Assembly (NCBI GenBank): GCA_022841705.1
Contig: JALHQZ010000002.1
Coordinates: forward strand, 372,001-436,000
Direction: 5' to 3'
DNA: 64,000 bases
Source: Pirellulales bacterium
GTDB lineage: Bacteria > Planctomycetota > Planctomycetia > Pirellulales > Lacipirellulaceae
Shown here piece after piece: positions 35,388 through 44,015 of this stretch (the first letter of the stretch is position 1; each line of letters opens with the position of its first letter). The notes beneath the pieces were generated by a model. It was not told the DNA's origin and did no database searches. It saw only the letters and a program-made list of their open reading frames with translations. The position numbers and the translations under genes are program-made.

Positions 35388-36461
35388 CTACTGCCCCGGC
35401 CGCCCCGGCGCCAGCTTCCCACTCATCAAATCACTGAGCACCCCCAGCGCCTCGCTCGCCGGAATCGCATAGCTCTCCGTCCGGCCGGCGCGGGCGATGT
35501 TCACGCCGACCACTTGGCCGTCGAGATTCACCAAAGGGCCGCCGCAATCTTCGGGCTCGACGACCGAATCGTGCTGCAGCGCGGAGCCAAAGCCGCCGCG
35601 GCGTTCGCTGAGGTCGCTCCCCAAACTGTTTTGGTAGAGCGCGCGGTTGGGGCCGAAGTCGCGCGTGATTCCTTTCAGCCGCACGCGCAGTTCAATCACC
35701 TTGCCATCGCGGCGAACGCCCACGCCAATCTCTTCGCCGGGGCTGTGTGAAAACACCAGGTCGCGCACTTCGACTTTGGTCGGCGTCGGCTGGCCGTTGA
35801 CCGACTCGACGACATCGCCCACCTTGATCCCCGCTTCCGCCGCGGCTGAGTTGGGGAAGATGTGCTCCACTTTCGCAGCTTCTTCATCCAGCACCATCCG
35901 AATGCCAAGCACGCCCGAATCCTTGCCAATCTTCCGCGGCGCCACGCTCAGCACCCCCACCGCCCGCGGGACCGGTTCCGTGCCGACGGTCGCCAGCCAC
36001 GCCCCCGCGCTAGGCGGCGCGCCGCGGAGCCAATCGATCGTCGGCAAATCTTGCGCTTCGATCTTGAGCATCGCGAGATCGGTTTCCAGATGCACGCCCA
36101 CCAGCCGCGCGGGAAGTTCCCGCTTGTCGGCAAGCTGCACCGTGAGCGGCTCCTCCAGCAGACTCGCCTTGGTGAGAATCCACCCATCGGGCCCCACAAC
36201 TCCGCCGAGCGCCACCTGCTGGCCATCGTGCTTGATGACCGCGGTGGCGCTAGTGGCCTTCGCCACCGCTTCCTTGAACGCAGCGCGCACCTGCGGTCCG
36301 TTCGAAAGCCGCGAGTTGGGCGTCCACCACCGCTCGAGCGCTTTTTGGACCGACTCGGCGGCCGCTTTAACTTCTTCGGGCGTGGGGGACGCTTCCTGCG
36401 CGGCGCATACGGGAGCGATCAGTAGTATTAGTGAGAAGCAGAGGTTTTTGGGGATGACCAT
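35388..36461 (-). CDS. HtrA-like PDZ protein with lost catalytic triad
   Basis: The 357-residue protein starts at the ATG at 36461, giving the signal peptide VIPKNLCFSLILLIAPVCAA. A trypsin-like domain and a PDZ domain (IFPNSAAAEAGIKVGDVVES) are clear, but the active site is not. The His-bearing motif reads ILTKASLLEE, with Ser100 where HtrA has His. The Asp (ETDLAML, Asp128) remains. The nucleophile motif reads EDCGGPLVN, with Cys306 replacing Ser. It is most likely a binding pseudoprotease. It follows, on the same strand, a paralogous protease with an intact triad, suggesting an active/inactive pair. Confidence 0.82.
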   Translation of the reverse strand: MVIPKNLCFSLILLIAPVCAAQEASPTPEEVKAAAESVQKALERWWTPNSRLSNGPQVRAAFKEAVAKATSATAVIKHDGQQVALGGVVGPDGWILTKASLLEEPLTVQLADKRELPARLVGVHLETDLAMLKIEAQDLPTIDWLRGAPPSAGAWLATVGTEPVPRAVGVLSVAPRKIGKDSGVLGIRMVLDEEAAKVEHIFPNSAAAEAGIKVGDVVESVNGQPTPTKVEVRDLVFSHSPGEEIGVGVRRDGKVIELRVRLKGITRDFGPNRALYQNSLGSDLSERRGGFGSALQHDSVVEPEDCGGPLVNLDGQVVGVNIARAGRTESYAIPASEALGVLSDLMSGKLAPGRPGQ

Positions 36462-36500
36462 AATGATTTTCTTATCGCTTTTTGGCCGAAGGCATTTCTC

Positions 36501-36655
36501 ACCGTAGCCTAGGGCAGCGCCCTGGGGATTGTGCGAGCGTTTTAATTGGTTTGGCCGAAGGCCATATTCGCCGCCAGGCAACAGGTGATTATGGCTTTCA
36601 GCTAAAGGTGTTGCGTGGACCAACCCCGTCCCTAGGGCGCTGCCCTAGGCTACGG
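36501..36655. repeat. 24-bp inverted repeat between the two HtrA-like genes
   Basis: The arms at 36501-36524 and 36632-36655 are complementary over about 24 bases (ACCGTAGCCTAGGGCAGCGC and complement). The 107-base interior holds shorter TTGGCCGAAGGCC palindromes at about 36481 and 36547, and a related GTTGGCCTTCAGCC copy follows the right arm at about 36662. It fills the gap between the tandem trypsin-fold genes. Confidence 0.8.
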
Positions 36656-36698
36656 TGACGTGTTGGCCTTCAGCCAACATTCTCTCTTCTCTCCTCAT

Positions 36699-37841
36699 CT
36701 ACTTCCCCTGCGACGGCGCCCCCGGGAATGGGTACCCAATCTCCACCAGTTCGACTTCCACCACCTGTTCCGCTTCGCCGCGCCGCACTTTCAGTTTCAG
36801 CTTTTCACCCGCCGCGCGGCCCGCGATGTCCATCGCCAGCGCCCGGAACGTGGTGACTTCGGTTTCATCAATCGCCAGCAGCACATCGCCCACGCGAATG
36901 CCGGCCTCATCGGCGGGCAATCCCTCGAAGACTTGCGTCACCACACAGCCACCCGCTTCATCGTGACCCGCAATCCCCAACAGCGGGCGCGAATACACCT
37001 CGTCTTCAACACCAATGTCACGGCCCCACGCATGACTGGCCAATAGCCGATTCCAATCATTGTGATACGCCGCCACCGGCACATGGTAGTTGCTAGTAAT
37101 TCCGCGGCCGATGCGGCTGTGGATGCCCACAAGTTCGCCGCGCAGGTTGAGCAGCGGGCCGCCCGAATCGCCGCCGACCAGCGTGCAATCGGTGTTGATC
37201 ACTTCGTCGTCATAGCTCAGCACCCGCCCCAACCGCACCGGCGGGGCGCGGTCCGAATCAAACCCGTTCGGTTGGCCAAGTGTGATGACCCACTCGCCAT
37301 TCGAGAGCTCCCCCGCCTTGGCGAGCGGCACGAACGGCCACGGCCCGGGGTCGGTGATCCGCATCATCCCGCTGTCGAGCACTCGGTTGAGGCCGAGCGT
37401 TACGCCGCGGGCCCGGCGGCCATCGGCAAACAGAAACGTCACCGGCAGATTGGGCTCGGTCACCACGTGGCCGGCCGTGAGCACCAAGCCGTCGGCCGAC
37501 ACCACCACGCCACTCCCCGCGGCGCCGCCGATGTCGATGCCCACCGTGGCCGCGCGGCCGATGGCGGTCACGGCCTGCACTTGATTCTGAATGGCCCGCA
37601 AATCCGCGACATTTTCCGGGTATTTTTTCTTGAGCACCGCTGTCAACTCGGCTGGCAGTTCGAGCGGAACGCTCTTCGCCGACGATGCCTCGGCCGGGGC
37701 CGGTTTGGCTTCGACGACGGCAGAGGGCAATGCTTCCTGCGCTGAAACAAAGGTCGCCGAACAGACAATTGCGGCGAAAAGTGCGGAACGAAGTGCGATC
37801 CGCAGAAAAAAATCCGAATAACTGTACATCTGGACTTGCAT
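36699..37841 (-). CDS. Trypsin-like serine protease with PDZ domain (HtrA-like)
   Basis: The 380-residue exported protein has a signal peptide ending near residue 35 (...ATFVSA). Its catalytic triad is intact: His125 (LVLTAGHVV), Asp156 (VLDSGMMRI) and Ser226 (GGDSGGPLLN). A PDZ domain follows (VFEGLPADEAGIRVGDVLLA). HtrA proteases degrade or fold-check proteins in the periplasm. It is followed on the same strand by a paralog with a broken triad, separated by a 24-bp inverted repeat. The protease may be modulated by that paralog, but this is inference. The second ATG four codons later is an alternative start. Confidence 0.88.
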   Translation of the reverse strand: MQVQMYSYSDFFLRIALRSALFAAIVCSATFVSAQEALPSAVVEAKPAPAEASSAKSVPLELPAELTAVLKKKYPENVADLRAIQNQVQAVTAIGRAATVGIDIGGAAGSGVVVSADGLVLTAGHVVTEPNLPVTFLFADGRRARGVTLGLNRVLDSGMMRITDPGPWPFVPLAKAGELSNGEWVITLGQPNGFDSDRAPPVRLGRVLSYDDEVINTDCTLVGGDSGGPLLNLRGELVGIHSRIGRGITSNYHVPVAAYHNDWNRLLASHAWGRDIGVEDEVYSRPLLGIAGHDEAGGCVVTQVFEGLPADEAGIRVGDVLLAIDETEVTTFRALAMDIAGRAAGEKLKLKVRRGEAEQVVEVELVEIGYPFPGAPSQGK

Positions 37842-37977
37842 CGTGTACGGCCGTATATTATTATGCAGCGAGAGCGGCGGAAAGCCGATGATGACGAACG
37901 CTGTCTATGAAGGATACAGCGTTCTTCCTCATTGTAGCCCTGTCCGCCACAGAAGCCAGAAGTTCGCCATCCGTAGC

Positions 37978-38078
37978 CCTCTCCCTCCGGGAGAGGGTTG
38001 GGTGAGGGCGAGCTTCATTAGAGAGAGGGGTCGGTACCCACTCCACCCTCACCCCGGCCCTCTCCCAAAGGGAGAGGG
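37978..38078. repeat. CCCTCTCCC...GGGAGAGGG nested inverted repeat upstream of lexA
   Basis: Two hairpins (CCCTCTCCCTCCGGGAGAGG at 37978 and CCCTCTCCCAAAGGGAGAGG at about 38058) plus complementary GGTGAGGGCG/CCCTCACCCC words allow a large cruciform. This word set is common in bacterial intergenic repeats. It ends about 32 bp before the lexA start. Confidence 0.8.
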
Positions 38079-38110
38079 AGAAATCATCCCGCGCCAACCC
38101 GGAGGGCCCC

Positions 38111-38713
38111 ATGAGCCTTGAAGACCTGACTGTCCGCCAACGAGAAGTGCTCGATTTTATCAGCGAGCTGATGAAAAATCGCGGCTACGGCCCCACCGTG
38201 CGGGAAATTGGGGATGCGTTTGAAATCGCCTCGCCCAACGGCGTGATGTGCCACCTCAAGGCGCTGGAAAAGAAGGGCCTGATCACCCGCGAAAAGAATA
38301 TGTCCCGGGCGATTCAGCTCACGGACGCCGCCCGGGCCGAAGAAGGGATTCCGCTGGTCGGTTCGATCGCCGCCGGTAGCTTGACCGAAGCGATCGAGCA
38401 AGCCGAGCGAATCAGCTTCGACGATATCTTCCCCGCCAAGAAGAACACCTTCGCCCTGAAAGTGAAGGGGGAATCGATGATCGAAGCCCAAATCGCCGAT
38501 GGCGACATCGTCATCTGCCGCCGCACCAAGAGCGCCAACAAAGGCGATATCGTCGTCGCCATGACCGACGAAGGCGAGGCGACCCTTAAATACTGGTTCC
38601 CCGAAGCCAACCGCATCCGCCTGCAGCCCGCCAATTCCTCAATGAAGCCCATCTACGCCCGCAACGTCCAAGTCCTCGGCGTGGTGACCGGCGTCGTCCG
38701 CTCGCTCAACTAG
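38111..38713 (+). CDS. lexA: LexA repressor
   Basis: The 200-residue protein is the SOS-response repressor. A winged-helix DNA-binding domain (RGYGPTVREIGDAFEIASPN, GVMCHLKALEKKGLI) precedes the autoprotease. The self-cleavage site is Ala88-Gly89 (IAAGSL), the catalytic Ser122 lies in VKGESMIEAQIADGD and Lys160 in EATLKYW. All required residues are present. The start ATG has a CCGGAGGG site. It normally shuts off DNA-damage genes and is cleaved when RecA is activated. I could not find a convincing SOS operator upstream; the gap is dominated by an inverted repeat. Confidence 0.96.
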   Translation: MSLEDLTVRQREVLDFISELMKNRGYGPTVREIGDAFEIASPNGVMCHLKALEKKGLITREKNMSRAIQLTDAARAEEGIPLVGSIAAGSLTEAIEQAERISFDDIFPAKKNTFALKVKGESMIEAQIADGDIVICRRTKSANKGDIVVAMTDEGEATLKYWFPEANRIRLQPANSSMKPIYARNVQVLGVVTGVVRSLN

Positions 38714-38760
38714 CGGTCTGTCACAGCCGAAAAAAACTTTTTGACGAATCACCAGCGGCA

Positions 38761-38850
38761 TTCCGCAAAATCTGCTGGTAATGTGGCAATGTGGCGCCTG
38801 TGGCAAATGTCCTGTCAGCTTGTGGCCAATTTTTGGCCCAAAAAGTCTGC
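38761..38850. repeat. Dispersed GTGGC-rich segment, copy 2
   Basis: This 90-bp stretch, about 50 bp after the lexA stop, aligns to 10791-10877 after deoC. Shared blocks are TGCTGG, TGTGGC.A.TGTGGCGC, TCCTGTC and GTGGCCAAT/TTGGCC. It lies between convergent genes. Confidence 0.5.
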
Positions 38851-38877
38851 GGGTAGTCGCAACTTCTGGGGGCCCGT

Positions 38878-39654
38878 TTAGATCGTCATCGACGTAAACC
38901 CGCCGTCGACGTAGATTGCCTCGCCTGTGATAAAGCTCCCAGCTTTCGCAGAGAGCAGGAGCAGTGTCGCACCGATCAGTTCGCTGGGCTCCCCGAAGCG
39001 TTTCATGGGCGTGTGCCGCATGATGTCGGCCGTTCGCTCGGGGCTCAGAATTTTGCGGTTCTGCTCGGCCGGAAAGAATCCCGGGCAGAGACAATTCACC
39101 CGCACGCCTTGGGTGGCGAACTCCCGCGCCACGTTCTTCGTCAAGTTCAGCACCGCCGCCTTACTCGCCGCATAGGTAAAGACCTTCGAGAGCGGCAAGA
39201 AACTCGTCACGCTGCCGATGTTCAGAATCGATCCACCACCCGCCGCGATCATCGCCTTACCGAACGACTGGCAAGCGAAGTGCGTCCCCATCAAGTTCGA
39301 CCGCAAGATACGCTCAAACTCTTCTTCTTCAATATCGAAGTACGGCGTCGGTGAATTCACCCCCGCGCCGTTAATGAGCATGTGAACCCGGCCATGCTCA
39401 GCAAACTGCTCATCGCAGAGCTGTTGAATTGACGCCTTACTCATCGCATCGACCGCCGCGAACGATGCCTTACCGCCCTGCGCCGTAATCGCCTCGACGC
39501 GCGCTAGGCCGCGTTCTTCACTCCGTCCCGCAACGACGACATGCGCCCCCGCGCCGGCAAGCCCATGCGCGAGCTCCCCGCACAACACACCGGTCCCGCC
39601 GATCACCACGGCGACTTGATCTTTTAGACTGAAGAGCGATTCGAGGTAGGACAT
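38878..39654 (-). CDS. SDR-family oxidoreductase, D-mannonate oxidoreductase-like
   Basis: The 258-residue enzyme has a Rossmann nucleotide site ([13 protein letters not shown]), an NAG-type motif (INGAGVN), catalytic Ser (NIGSVTSF) and YxxxK (YAASKAAV), plus the SDR ending [13 protein letters not shown]. It belongs to classical SDRs; the opening [17 protein letters not shown] resembles proteins annotated as D-mannonate oxidoreductase or gluconate 5-dehydrogenase. The neighbours (6-phosphogluconate dehydrogenase and a KDG kinase-like PfkB protein) support a sugar-acid catabolic role, probably NAD(P)-dependent interconversion of keto sugar acids. The precise substrate is inference. Confidence 0.75.
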   Translation of the reverse strand: MSYLESLFSLKDQVAVVIGGTGVLCGELAHGLAGAGAHVVVAGRSEERGLARVEAITAQGGKASFAAVDAMSKASIQQLCDEQFAEHGRVHMLINGAGVNSPTPYFDIEEEEFERILRSNLMGTHFACQSFGKAMIAAGGGSILNIGSVTSFLPLSKVFTYAASKAAVLNLTKNVAREFATQGVRVNCLCPGFFPAEQNRKILSPERTADIMRHTPMKRFGEPSELIGATLLLLSAKAGSFITGEAIYVDGGFTSMTI

Positions 39655-39663
39655 GATGAGAGA

Positions 39664-39766
39664 GCTGTTGGCTATGAGCTGTTGGCTTTCGATTTCGCTA
39701 CGGACTGTTATCTATTTCGCCGACTCTCATCCAGCCAAGAGCCAATAGCTAACAGCCAATAGCCAT
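39664..39766. repeat. GCTGTTGGCTATGAGC / GCTAACAGCCAATAGC inverted words
   Basis: The SDR-gnd gap contains GAGCTGTTGGCTATGAGCTG words at about 39662-39685. Complementary AGAGCCAATAGCTAACAGCC words lie at about 39739-39764. It is an imperfect stem with repeated short units, similar in style to the other intergenic arrays of the window. Confidence 0.65.
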
Positions 39767-41221
39767 TTACACCGGTTTCTTCCGATTCGCGAGCCAATCC
39801 GTGTGGAACACGCCCTCGCGATCCGTGCGCTGGTAAGTATGGGCGCCAAAGTAATCGCGCTGCGCTTGCAGCAAGTTCGCCGGCAACACCGCGCGGCGGT
39901 AACCGTCGTAATACGCGAGCGCCGTGCTGAACGCCGGGGTGGGGATGCCCAGCGTCACCGCCGCGGCGACCACATGCCGCCACGCGTCCTGTGATTCGTC
40001 AATCGCTTGGCTGAAGTACGGCGCGAGAAGCAAGTTCTCGAGCTTGGGGTTCGCATCGAACGCTTCCTTGATGCGATCGAGAAACACCGCGCGGATGATG
40101 CAACCGCCACGCCACAGCATCGCACAGTCGCCGTAGTTCAGCGGCCAATCATGTTCCTTCGCGGCCGCTTGCAGTTGCACGAAGCCTTGCGCGTAGCTCA
40201 CAATCTTCGACGCGTACAATGCTTGCCGCACTTGTTCAATGAAGGTCTTGCGGTCCCCTTCGTACTTCTTGCCATGCAGATGCGCGCCGTGAGGCCCCTT
40301 GAGCACCGCGCTGGCTCGGACCCGTTCTTCCTTGATGGCCGATAAACTGCGAGCGTAAACCGCTTCCGTCACCAGCGTACTCGGCACGCCGAGATCGAGC
40401 GCCAACTGGCTCATCCACTTGCCGGTCCCCTTGGCGCCAGCGCGATCGAGCACCTTATCGACCAAGTGTTTGCCATCGTCATCCTTCACGCTGAAGATGT
40501 CGCGCGTGATTTCAATCAGGTAACTATCGAGATCGCCCCGGTTCCACTCGGCGAACACATCGTATAGTTCATCGTTCGATAGTCCGAGCGCTTCCTTTAG
40601 AATGAAGTATGCTTCGCAGATAAGCTGCATGTCGCCATACTCAATGCCGTTGTGCACCATCTTCACGTAGTGCCCGGCGCCGCGCGGGCCGACCCATTCG
40701 CAGCAGGGGATGTCGTTCTTCGGCCCGACCTTCGCCGAGATCGCTTGGAAGATCGGCTTCACCAACGGCCAACCTTTCTCGCTGCCGCCCGGCATCATGC
40801 TGGGGCCCTTCAGTGCGCCTTCTTCACCGCCCGACACGCCGGTGCCGATGAACAAGAGGCCCTTCTCTTCCACATACTTGGTACGCCGCTCCGTGTCTGC
40901 ATAGTACGTGTTGCCACCGTCGATAATCACGTCGCCGGGGGAGAGCAGGGGAGCGACTTGATCGATCAGCGTATCTACTGCCGGCCCGGCCTGGACCATC
41001 AGAAAAACCTTCCGCGGAGCCTTCAGGGCGCCGACAAGTTCTTCCAGCGAATGGCAGCCGACGAAGTTTTTGCCCTTCGCACGGCCCGCCATCAGCTCGT
41101 CGACTTTGCTCGTGGTTCGGTTGAATACCGCAACCTTGTACCCGCGGCTCTCGACATTCAGGGCAAGATTCTCGCCCATCACTGCCAGCCCGATCAGCCC
41201 AAAATCGCAATCACCTGCCAC
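39767..41221 (-). CDS. gnd: 6-phosphogluconate dehydrogenase, decarboxylating
   Basis: The 484-residue enzyme converts 6-phosphogluconate to ribulose 5-phosphate and CO2 with NADP. It has the N-terminal Rossmann motif GLIGLAVMGENLALNVES, the IIDGGNTYYADT substrate loop, the GVSGGEEGALKGPSMMPGG motif, catalytic Lys in GAGHYVKMVHNGIEYGDMQ and the C-terminal region AKGTGKWMSQLALDLGVP. The length is that of the long, dimeric type. It lies between an SDR oxidoreductase and, divergently, a KDG kinase-type gene, so the locus serves pentose-phosphate and sugar-acid metabolism. The C-terminal tail (FHTDWLANRKKPV) is intact. Confidence 0.96.
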   Translation of the reverse strand: MAGDCDFGLIGLAVMGENLALNVESRGYKVAVFNRTTSKVDELMAGRAKGKNFVGCHSLEELVGALKAPRKVFLMVQAGPAVDTLIDQVAPLLSPGDVIIDGGNTYYADTERRTKYVEEKGLLFIGTGVSGGEEGALKGPSMMPGGSEKGWPLVKPIFQAISAKVGPKNDIPCCEWVGPRGAGHYVKMVHNGIEYGDMQLICEAYFILKEALGLSNDELYDVFAEWNRGDLDSYLIEITRDIFSVKDDDGKHLVDKVLDRAGAKGTGKWMSQLALDLGVPSTLVTEAVYARSLSAIKEERVRASAVLKGPHGAHLHGKKYEGDRKTFIEQVRQALYASKIVSYAQGFVQLQAAAKEHDWPLNYGDCAMLWRGGCIIRAVFLDRIKEAFDANPKLENLLLAPYFSQAIDESQDAWRHVVAAAVTLGIPTPAFSTALAYYDGYRRAVLPANLLQAQRDYFGAHTYQRTDREGVFHTDWLANRKKPV

Positions 41222-41453
41222 AGGACACCTCTTAACCGCGGAGATTGAACATTGCCTCTAGGCCTGCAATCATGGAGTCCGCGAGGCGGGGGGTCAATCC
41301 GGCTCGCTCACCTCCGAAAAATCGGAGTCCAAAACGTAAAACGCGGATTCTCTCGCGTCAATCAATCCGCGCTAATTCAGTTCTTTCCGTAAAAACCTGC
41401 GTCTTTCACTTGCGTTTCCCGAGCGAATCGTACGCTCCAACAGAGAAGAGAAT

Positions 41454-42542
41454 ATGGCGAAGCTTGCAATTCGGACGGATGCGTGTGAACTCGATTTCTT
41501 GTCGCTTGGCGCGCTCGTGCATCGGCTCGATCCGGGGATCATTCCGTTTCGCAATGCAAAGTCGTTTGACGTTCACGTCTCCGGTGGCGAATACAACGTG
41601 GCAGCGAACTTGGCGAGTTGCTTTGGGCTCTCGACTGGTATCGCGACGGCGATGGTTAACAACGGCATCGGCGAGTTGGTGCAAAATGCCGTGCGTGAGA
41701 AAGGGGTCAAGCCGTTCTTCAAACACTTCGAGCATGACGGCGTGCGGGGGCCGAACATCGCCACGGTTTACAGCGATCGTGGCCACGGCGTGCGGGCGCC
41801 GGTGGTGTTTTACAATCGGGCTAACGAAGCGGGCGGGATGCTCAAACCCGGCGACTTCGATTGGAAGGCGATCTTCGCCAGCGGCGTGCGCTGGTTCCAC
41901 TCGGGCGGCATCTTCTCGGCCCTTGGTCCCAACACGGCGGACCTGATCATCGAAGGGATGCGGGCCGCCAAAGCGGCCGGCGCGGTGACGAGTTTCGACC
42001 TGAACTACCGCGCGAAGTTGTGGGCCACACTCGGCGGCGAACAACGCGGGCAGGAACTGATGCGCAAGATCGCCGCGGAGCTGGATGTGCTGATCGGCAA
42101 CGAAGAAGACCTGCAGAAAGGTCTCGGCGTGAAGGGCCCCGAAGTCACGGTGAAGGCCGGTTCAAAACTCGATCCACAGATGTTCTTCGGGATGATCGAC
42201 AACGTGCGGCAGCAATTCCCCAACATCAGAATGGTTGCTACAACGCTGCGGGAAGTTCACTCCACGAACCGCCACAGTTGGGCCGCCGTGATGTGGCTCG
42301 ACGGTCAGCAAGTGGTCAGCCCGACGATGGAGCTCGACGTGATCGACCGCATCGGCGGCGGCGATGGCTTTGCCGCCGGCTGCATTTACGGCTTACTCGC
42401 TGGCCGAACGCCCGACGAAGCTGTCCGGCTCGGTTGGGCTCACGGCGCGCTCCTGACCACGTTTCCGGGTGATGTCAGCTTGGCAAAGCTGTCGGAGGTG
42501 GAGGCGCTCGCGAAAGGCGGAACGGCGCGCGTGCAGCGGTAA
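41454..42542 (+). CDS. kdgK: PfkB-family sugar kinase, 2-keto-3-deoxygluconate kinase-like
   Basis: The 362-residue protein belongs to the ribokinase/PfkB family. The first signature is present as VSGGEYNVAANLASCFGL and the catalytic anion-hole signature as DVIDRIGGGDGFAAGCIYGL, with the catalytic Asp in GGGDGF. The extended N-terminal layout and LNYRAKLW motif match 2-dehydro-3-deoxygluconate kinases, which make KDPG for cleavage to pyruvate and glyceraldehyde 3-phosphate. The adjacent SDR and gnd genes support sugar-acid use. An AGAAGAG site precedes the ATG. Fructokinase activity cannot be excluded. Confidence 0.82.
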   Translation: MAKLAIRTDACELDFLSLGALVHRLDPGIIPFRNAKSFDVHVSGGEYNVAANLASCFGLSTGIATAMVNNGIGELVQNAVREKGVKPFFKHFEHDGVRGPNIATVYSDRGHGVRAPVVFYNRANEAGGMLKPGDFDWKAIFASGVRWFHSGGIFSALGPNTADLIIEGMRAAKAAGAVTSFDLNYRAKLWATLGGEQRGQELMRKIAAELDVLIGNEEDLQKGLGVKGPEVTVKAGSKLDPQMFFGMIDNVRQQFPNIRMVATTLREVHSTNRHSWAAVMWLDGQQVVSPTMELDVIDRIGGGDGFAAGCIYGLLAGRTPDEAVRLGWAHGALLTTFPGDVSLAKLSEVEALAKGGTARVQR

Positions 42543-42591
42543 GATTTGCTCCTGAATCGAAGGCAACCGTCCGCTGGCTAGCGATACCAGT

Positions 42592-43167
42592 TCAGCCGCC
42601 TTCGTTCGACGTCCGCTCAAAACTCCATTCGCCCGACGGAACTGCAAATCGTAGGTAGCCACCTTGTTGTCCTTCATACTTCACTTTGGAAGTTTGTCCG
42701 ACGGTTTCGTTGGCGCGCACCAGGAGTTGGCCATTGACCGCGACATCGGACTTCGCCCCGTTCTCGGCGACAGGCAGTTGAACCTCTGCCAACAGGCCAG
42801 GGGGTGACTTCAACCGAAGCTTGAAGGCGCCTTCTGAATCCTGTCGCACTTGAAGGTCGATCACTCCGCTACGCGTTGGTACTTTGGCTTCGATTTCCTT
42901 AAGAGGTCCCAACTGCGGGCGGATGGCGTACTGAGCAAAACCGGGCTCCGTTGGTTCGACCCCGGCGACGTACTGGCTGAGAATGGTGAGCGGGCCACCC
43001 GACCAAGCGTGGTTATACGTCCCCTTGCCGACGCTGCCGAAGCCGGGAAGGGTCAATTCATCGAACAGTTCCCACAGGGTTGATTGCTCATCGCTGAGCA
43101 TTTCGGCATAGCGCTGCTTCATTCGGGCGATGAGCGTGTCGGCGGGACCCAGACCATTAGGACACAC
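42592..43167 (-). pseudogene. Truncated alpha-L-rhamnosidase (C-terminal piece)
   Basis: The 191-residue frame matches only the end of bacterial GH78 alpha-L-rhamnosidases. It has WELFDELTLPGFGSVGKGTY, NHAWSGGPLTILSQYVAGVE, PGFAQYAIRPQLGPLKEIEA and the terminal beta-sandwich. The catalytic (alpha/alpha)6 barrel and signal peptide are missing. Homology begins right at about 43160, where the opposite strand switches to a sigma-54 activator fragment, so two broken genes are joined there. The first codons have no ribosome binding site. It is almost certainly not a functional enzyme. Confidence 0.75.
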
Positions 43168-43816
43168 GCGCGGCTCATCGCCGCAACAAATCGAGACTTG
43201 GCAGACGCCATCGCCAAGGGTGAGTTCCGCAGTGATCTCTTCTATCGTCTCAATGTCTACGCGATCCGGGTTCCGCCGCTGCGGGAAAGGCTCGAAGATA
43301 TACCGCTAATGGTTGACCACTTTCTGTTGAGATTCGCGGTGGAATTGGAAAGACCTATAGCAGGCGTATCGCCCGAAACGATGGAACTGCTAACTGCTTA
43401 TTTCTTAGCCGGGAAATGTACGGGAACTGTAAAGCGTTATTGAGCACGCATTGCTGCAAGCCACTGGACCGATCCTCCTACCCGCTTTCCTTCCTTTACC
43501 GATCCGAGATCCAAGCGAGCCGATAGGCCGACCAGTTCTAGGAAAGAGGGTCACTCATCCAAGTCGGCCGGCTAACTTGAGCGAGCTTACCAGAGAACGT
43601 CTACGCGCGGGGTCCAACGATATCTTCAGCGAGGTAATCAGCTACGGTGAGCGCGAAGTGATTTCCGAAGTCGTTCGCTCGACCAGTGGCAATCTGACAG
43701 AGGCGGCGCATCGACTGGGAATCAGTCGAACGACTCTCCGCACGAAGCTTGCCGCCTTGGATATCACTGTCAGGCAAGCAATCGACGTAAGCCAAGGGCC
43801 TTTCCGCACCGAATGA
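43160..43816 (+). pseudogene. Degenerate sigma-54-dependent activator (NtrC family)
   Basis: The segment encodes the second half of an AAA+ enhancer-binding protein. RLIAATNRDLADAIAKGEFR and FRSDLFYRLNVYAIRVPPLR, then ERLEDIPLM, lie in one frame to about 43404. After a frameshift the next frame reads stop-PGNVREL-stop-SVIEHALLQATGP, where the family has WPGNVRELQ: Trp is replaced by TAG and Gln by TAA. A Fis-type helix-turn-helix (ISEVVRSTSGNLTEAAHRLG, ISRTTLRTKLAALDI) ends the frame at 43816. The receiver, Walker A and GAFTGA parts are missing. This is a clear pseudogene. Confidence 0.85.
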
Positions 43817-43849
43817 CGAGTGAAAGAGCCTAGGGCAATCGCACGTTAA

Positions 43850-43878
43850 TATTCCATAAAACAATTCATGAGTATAAT
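43850..43878 (+). promoter_or_regulatory. Candidate promoter before the GH63 gene
   Basis: A consensus -10 hexamer TATAAT lies at 43873-43878 in an AT-rich patch, about 140 bp upstream of the GH63 start. A weak -35 candidate (TTCCAT near 43852) is spaced slightly short. The patch stands out against GC-rich flanks. Confidence 0.4.
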
Positions 43879-44015
43879 AGAATGGGTTTTCGTCAGGTGG
43901 CTTTACCGGTGCGACTGAGGCAGGACAGCGTGGGTATACTGGAAGGGAGCGCCAGTCTGGATCGATTCTAGACTCAACTCCGACCGAAAACGGCGACGGA
44001 AAGCAAGTTAGTTCG

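Noticed and set aside
37978..38078. CRISPR-like array
   Set aside because: The repeats are inverted, few and without spacers of constant length.
43451..43816. Independent small helix-turn-helix regulator
   Set aside because: The frame continues the activator similarity upstream across two stops, so it is better read as the tail of a pseudogene.
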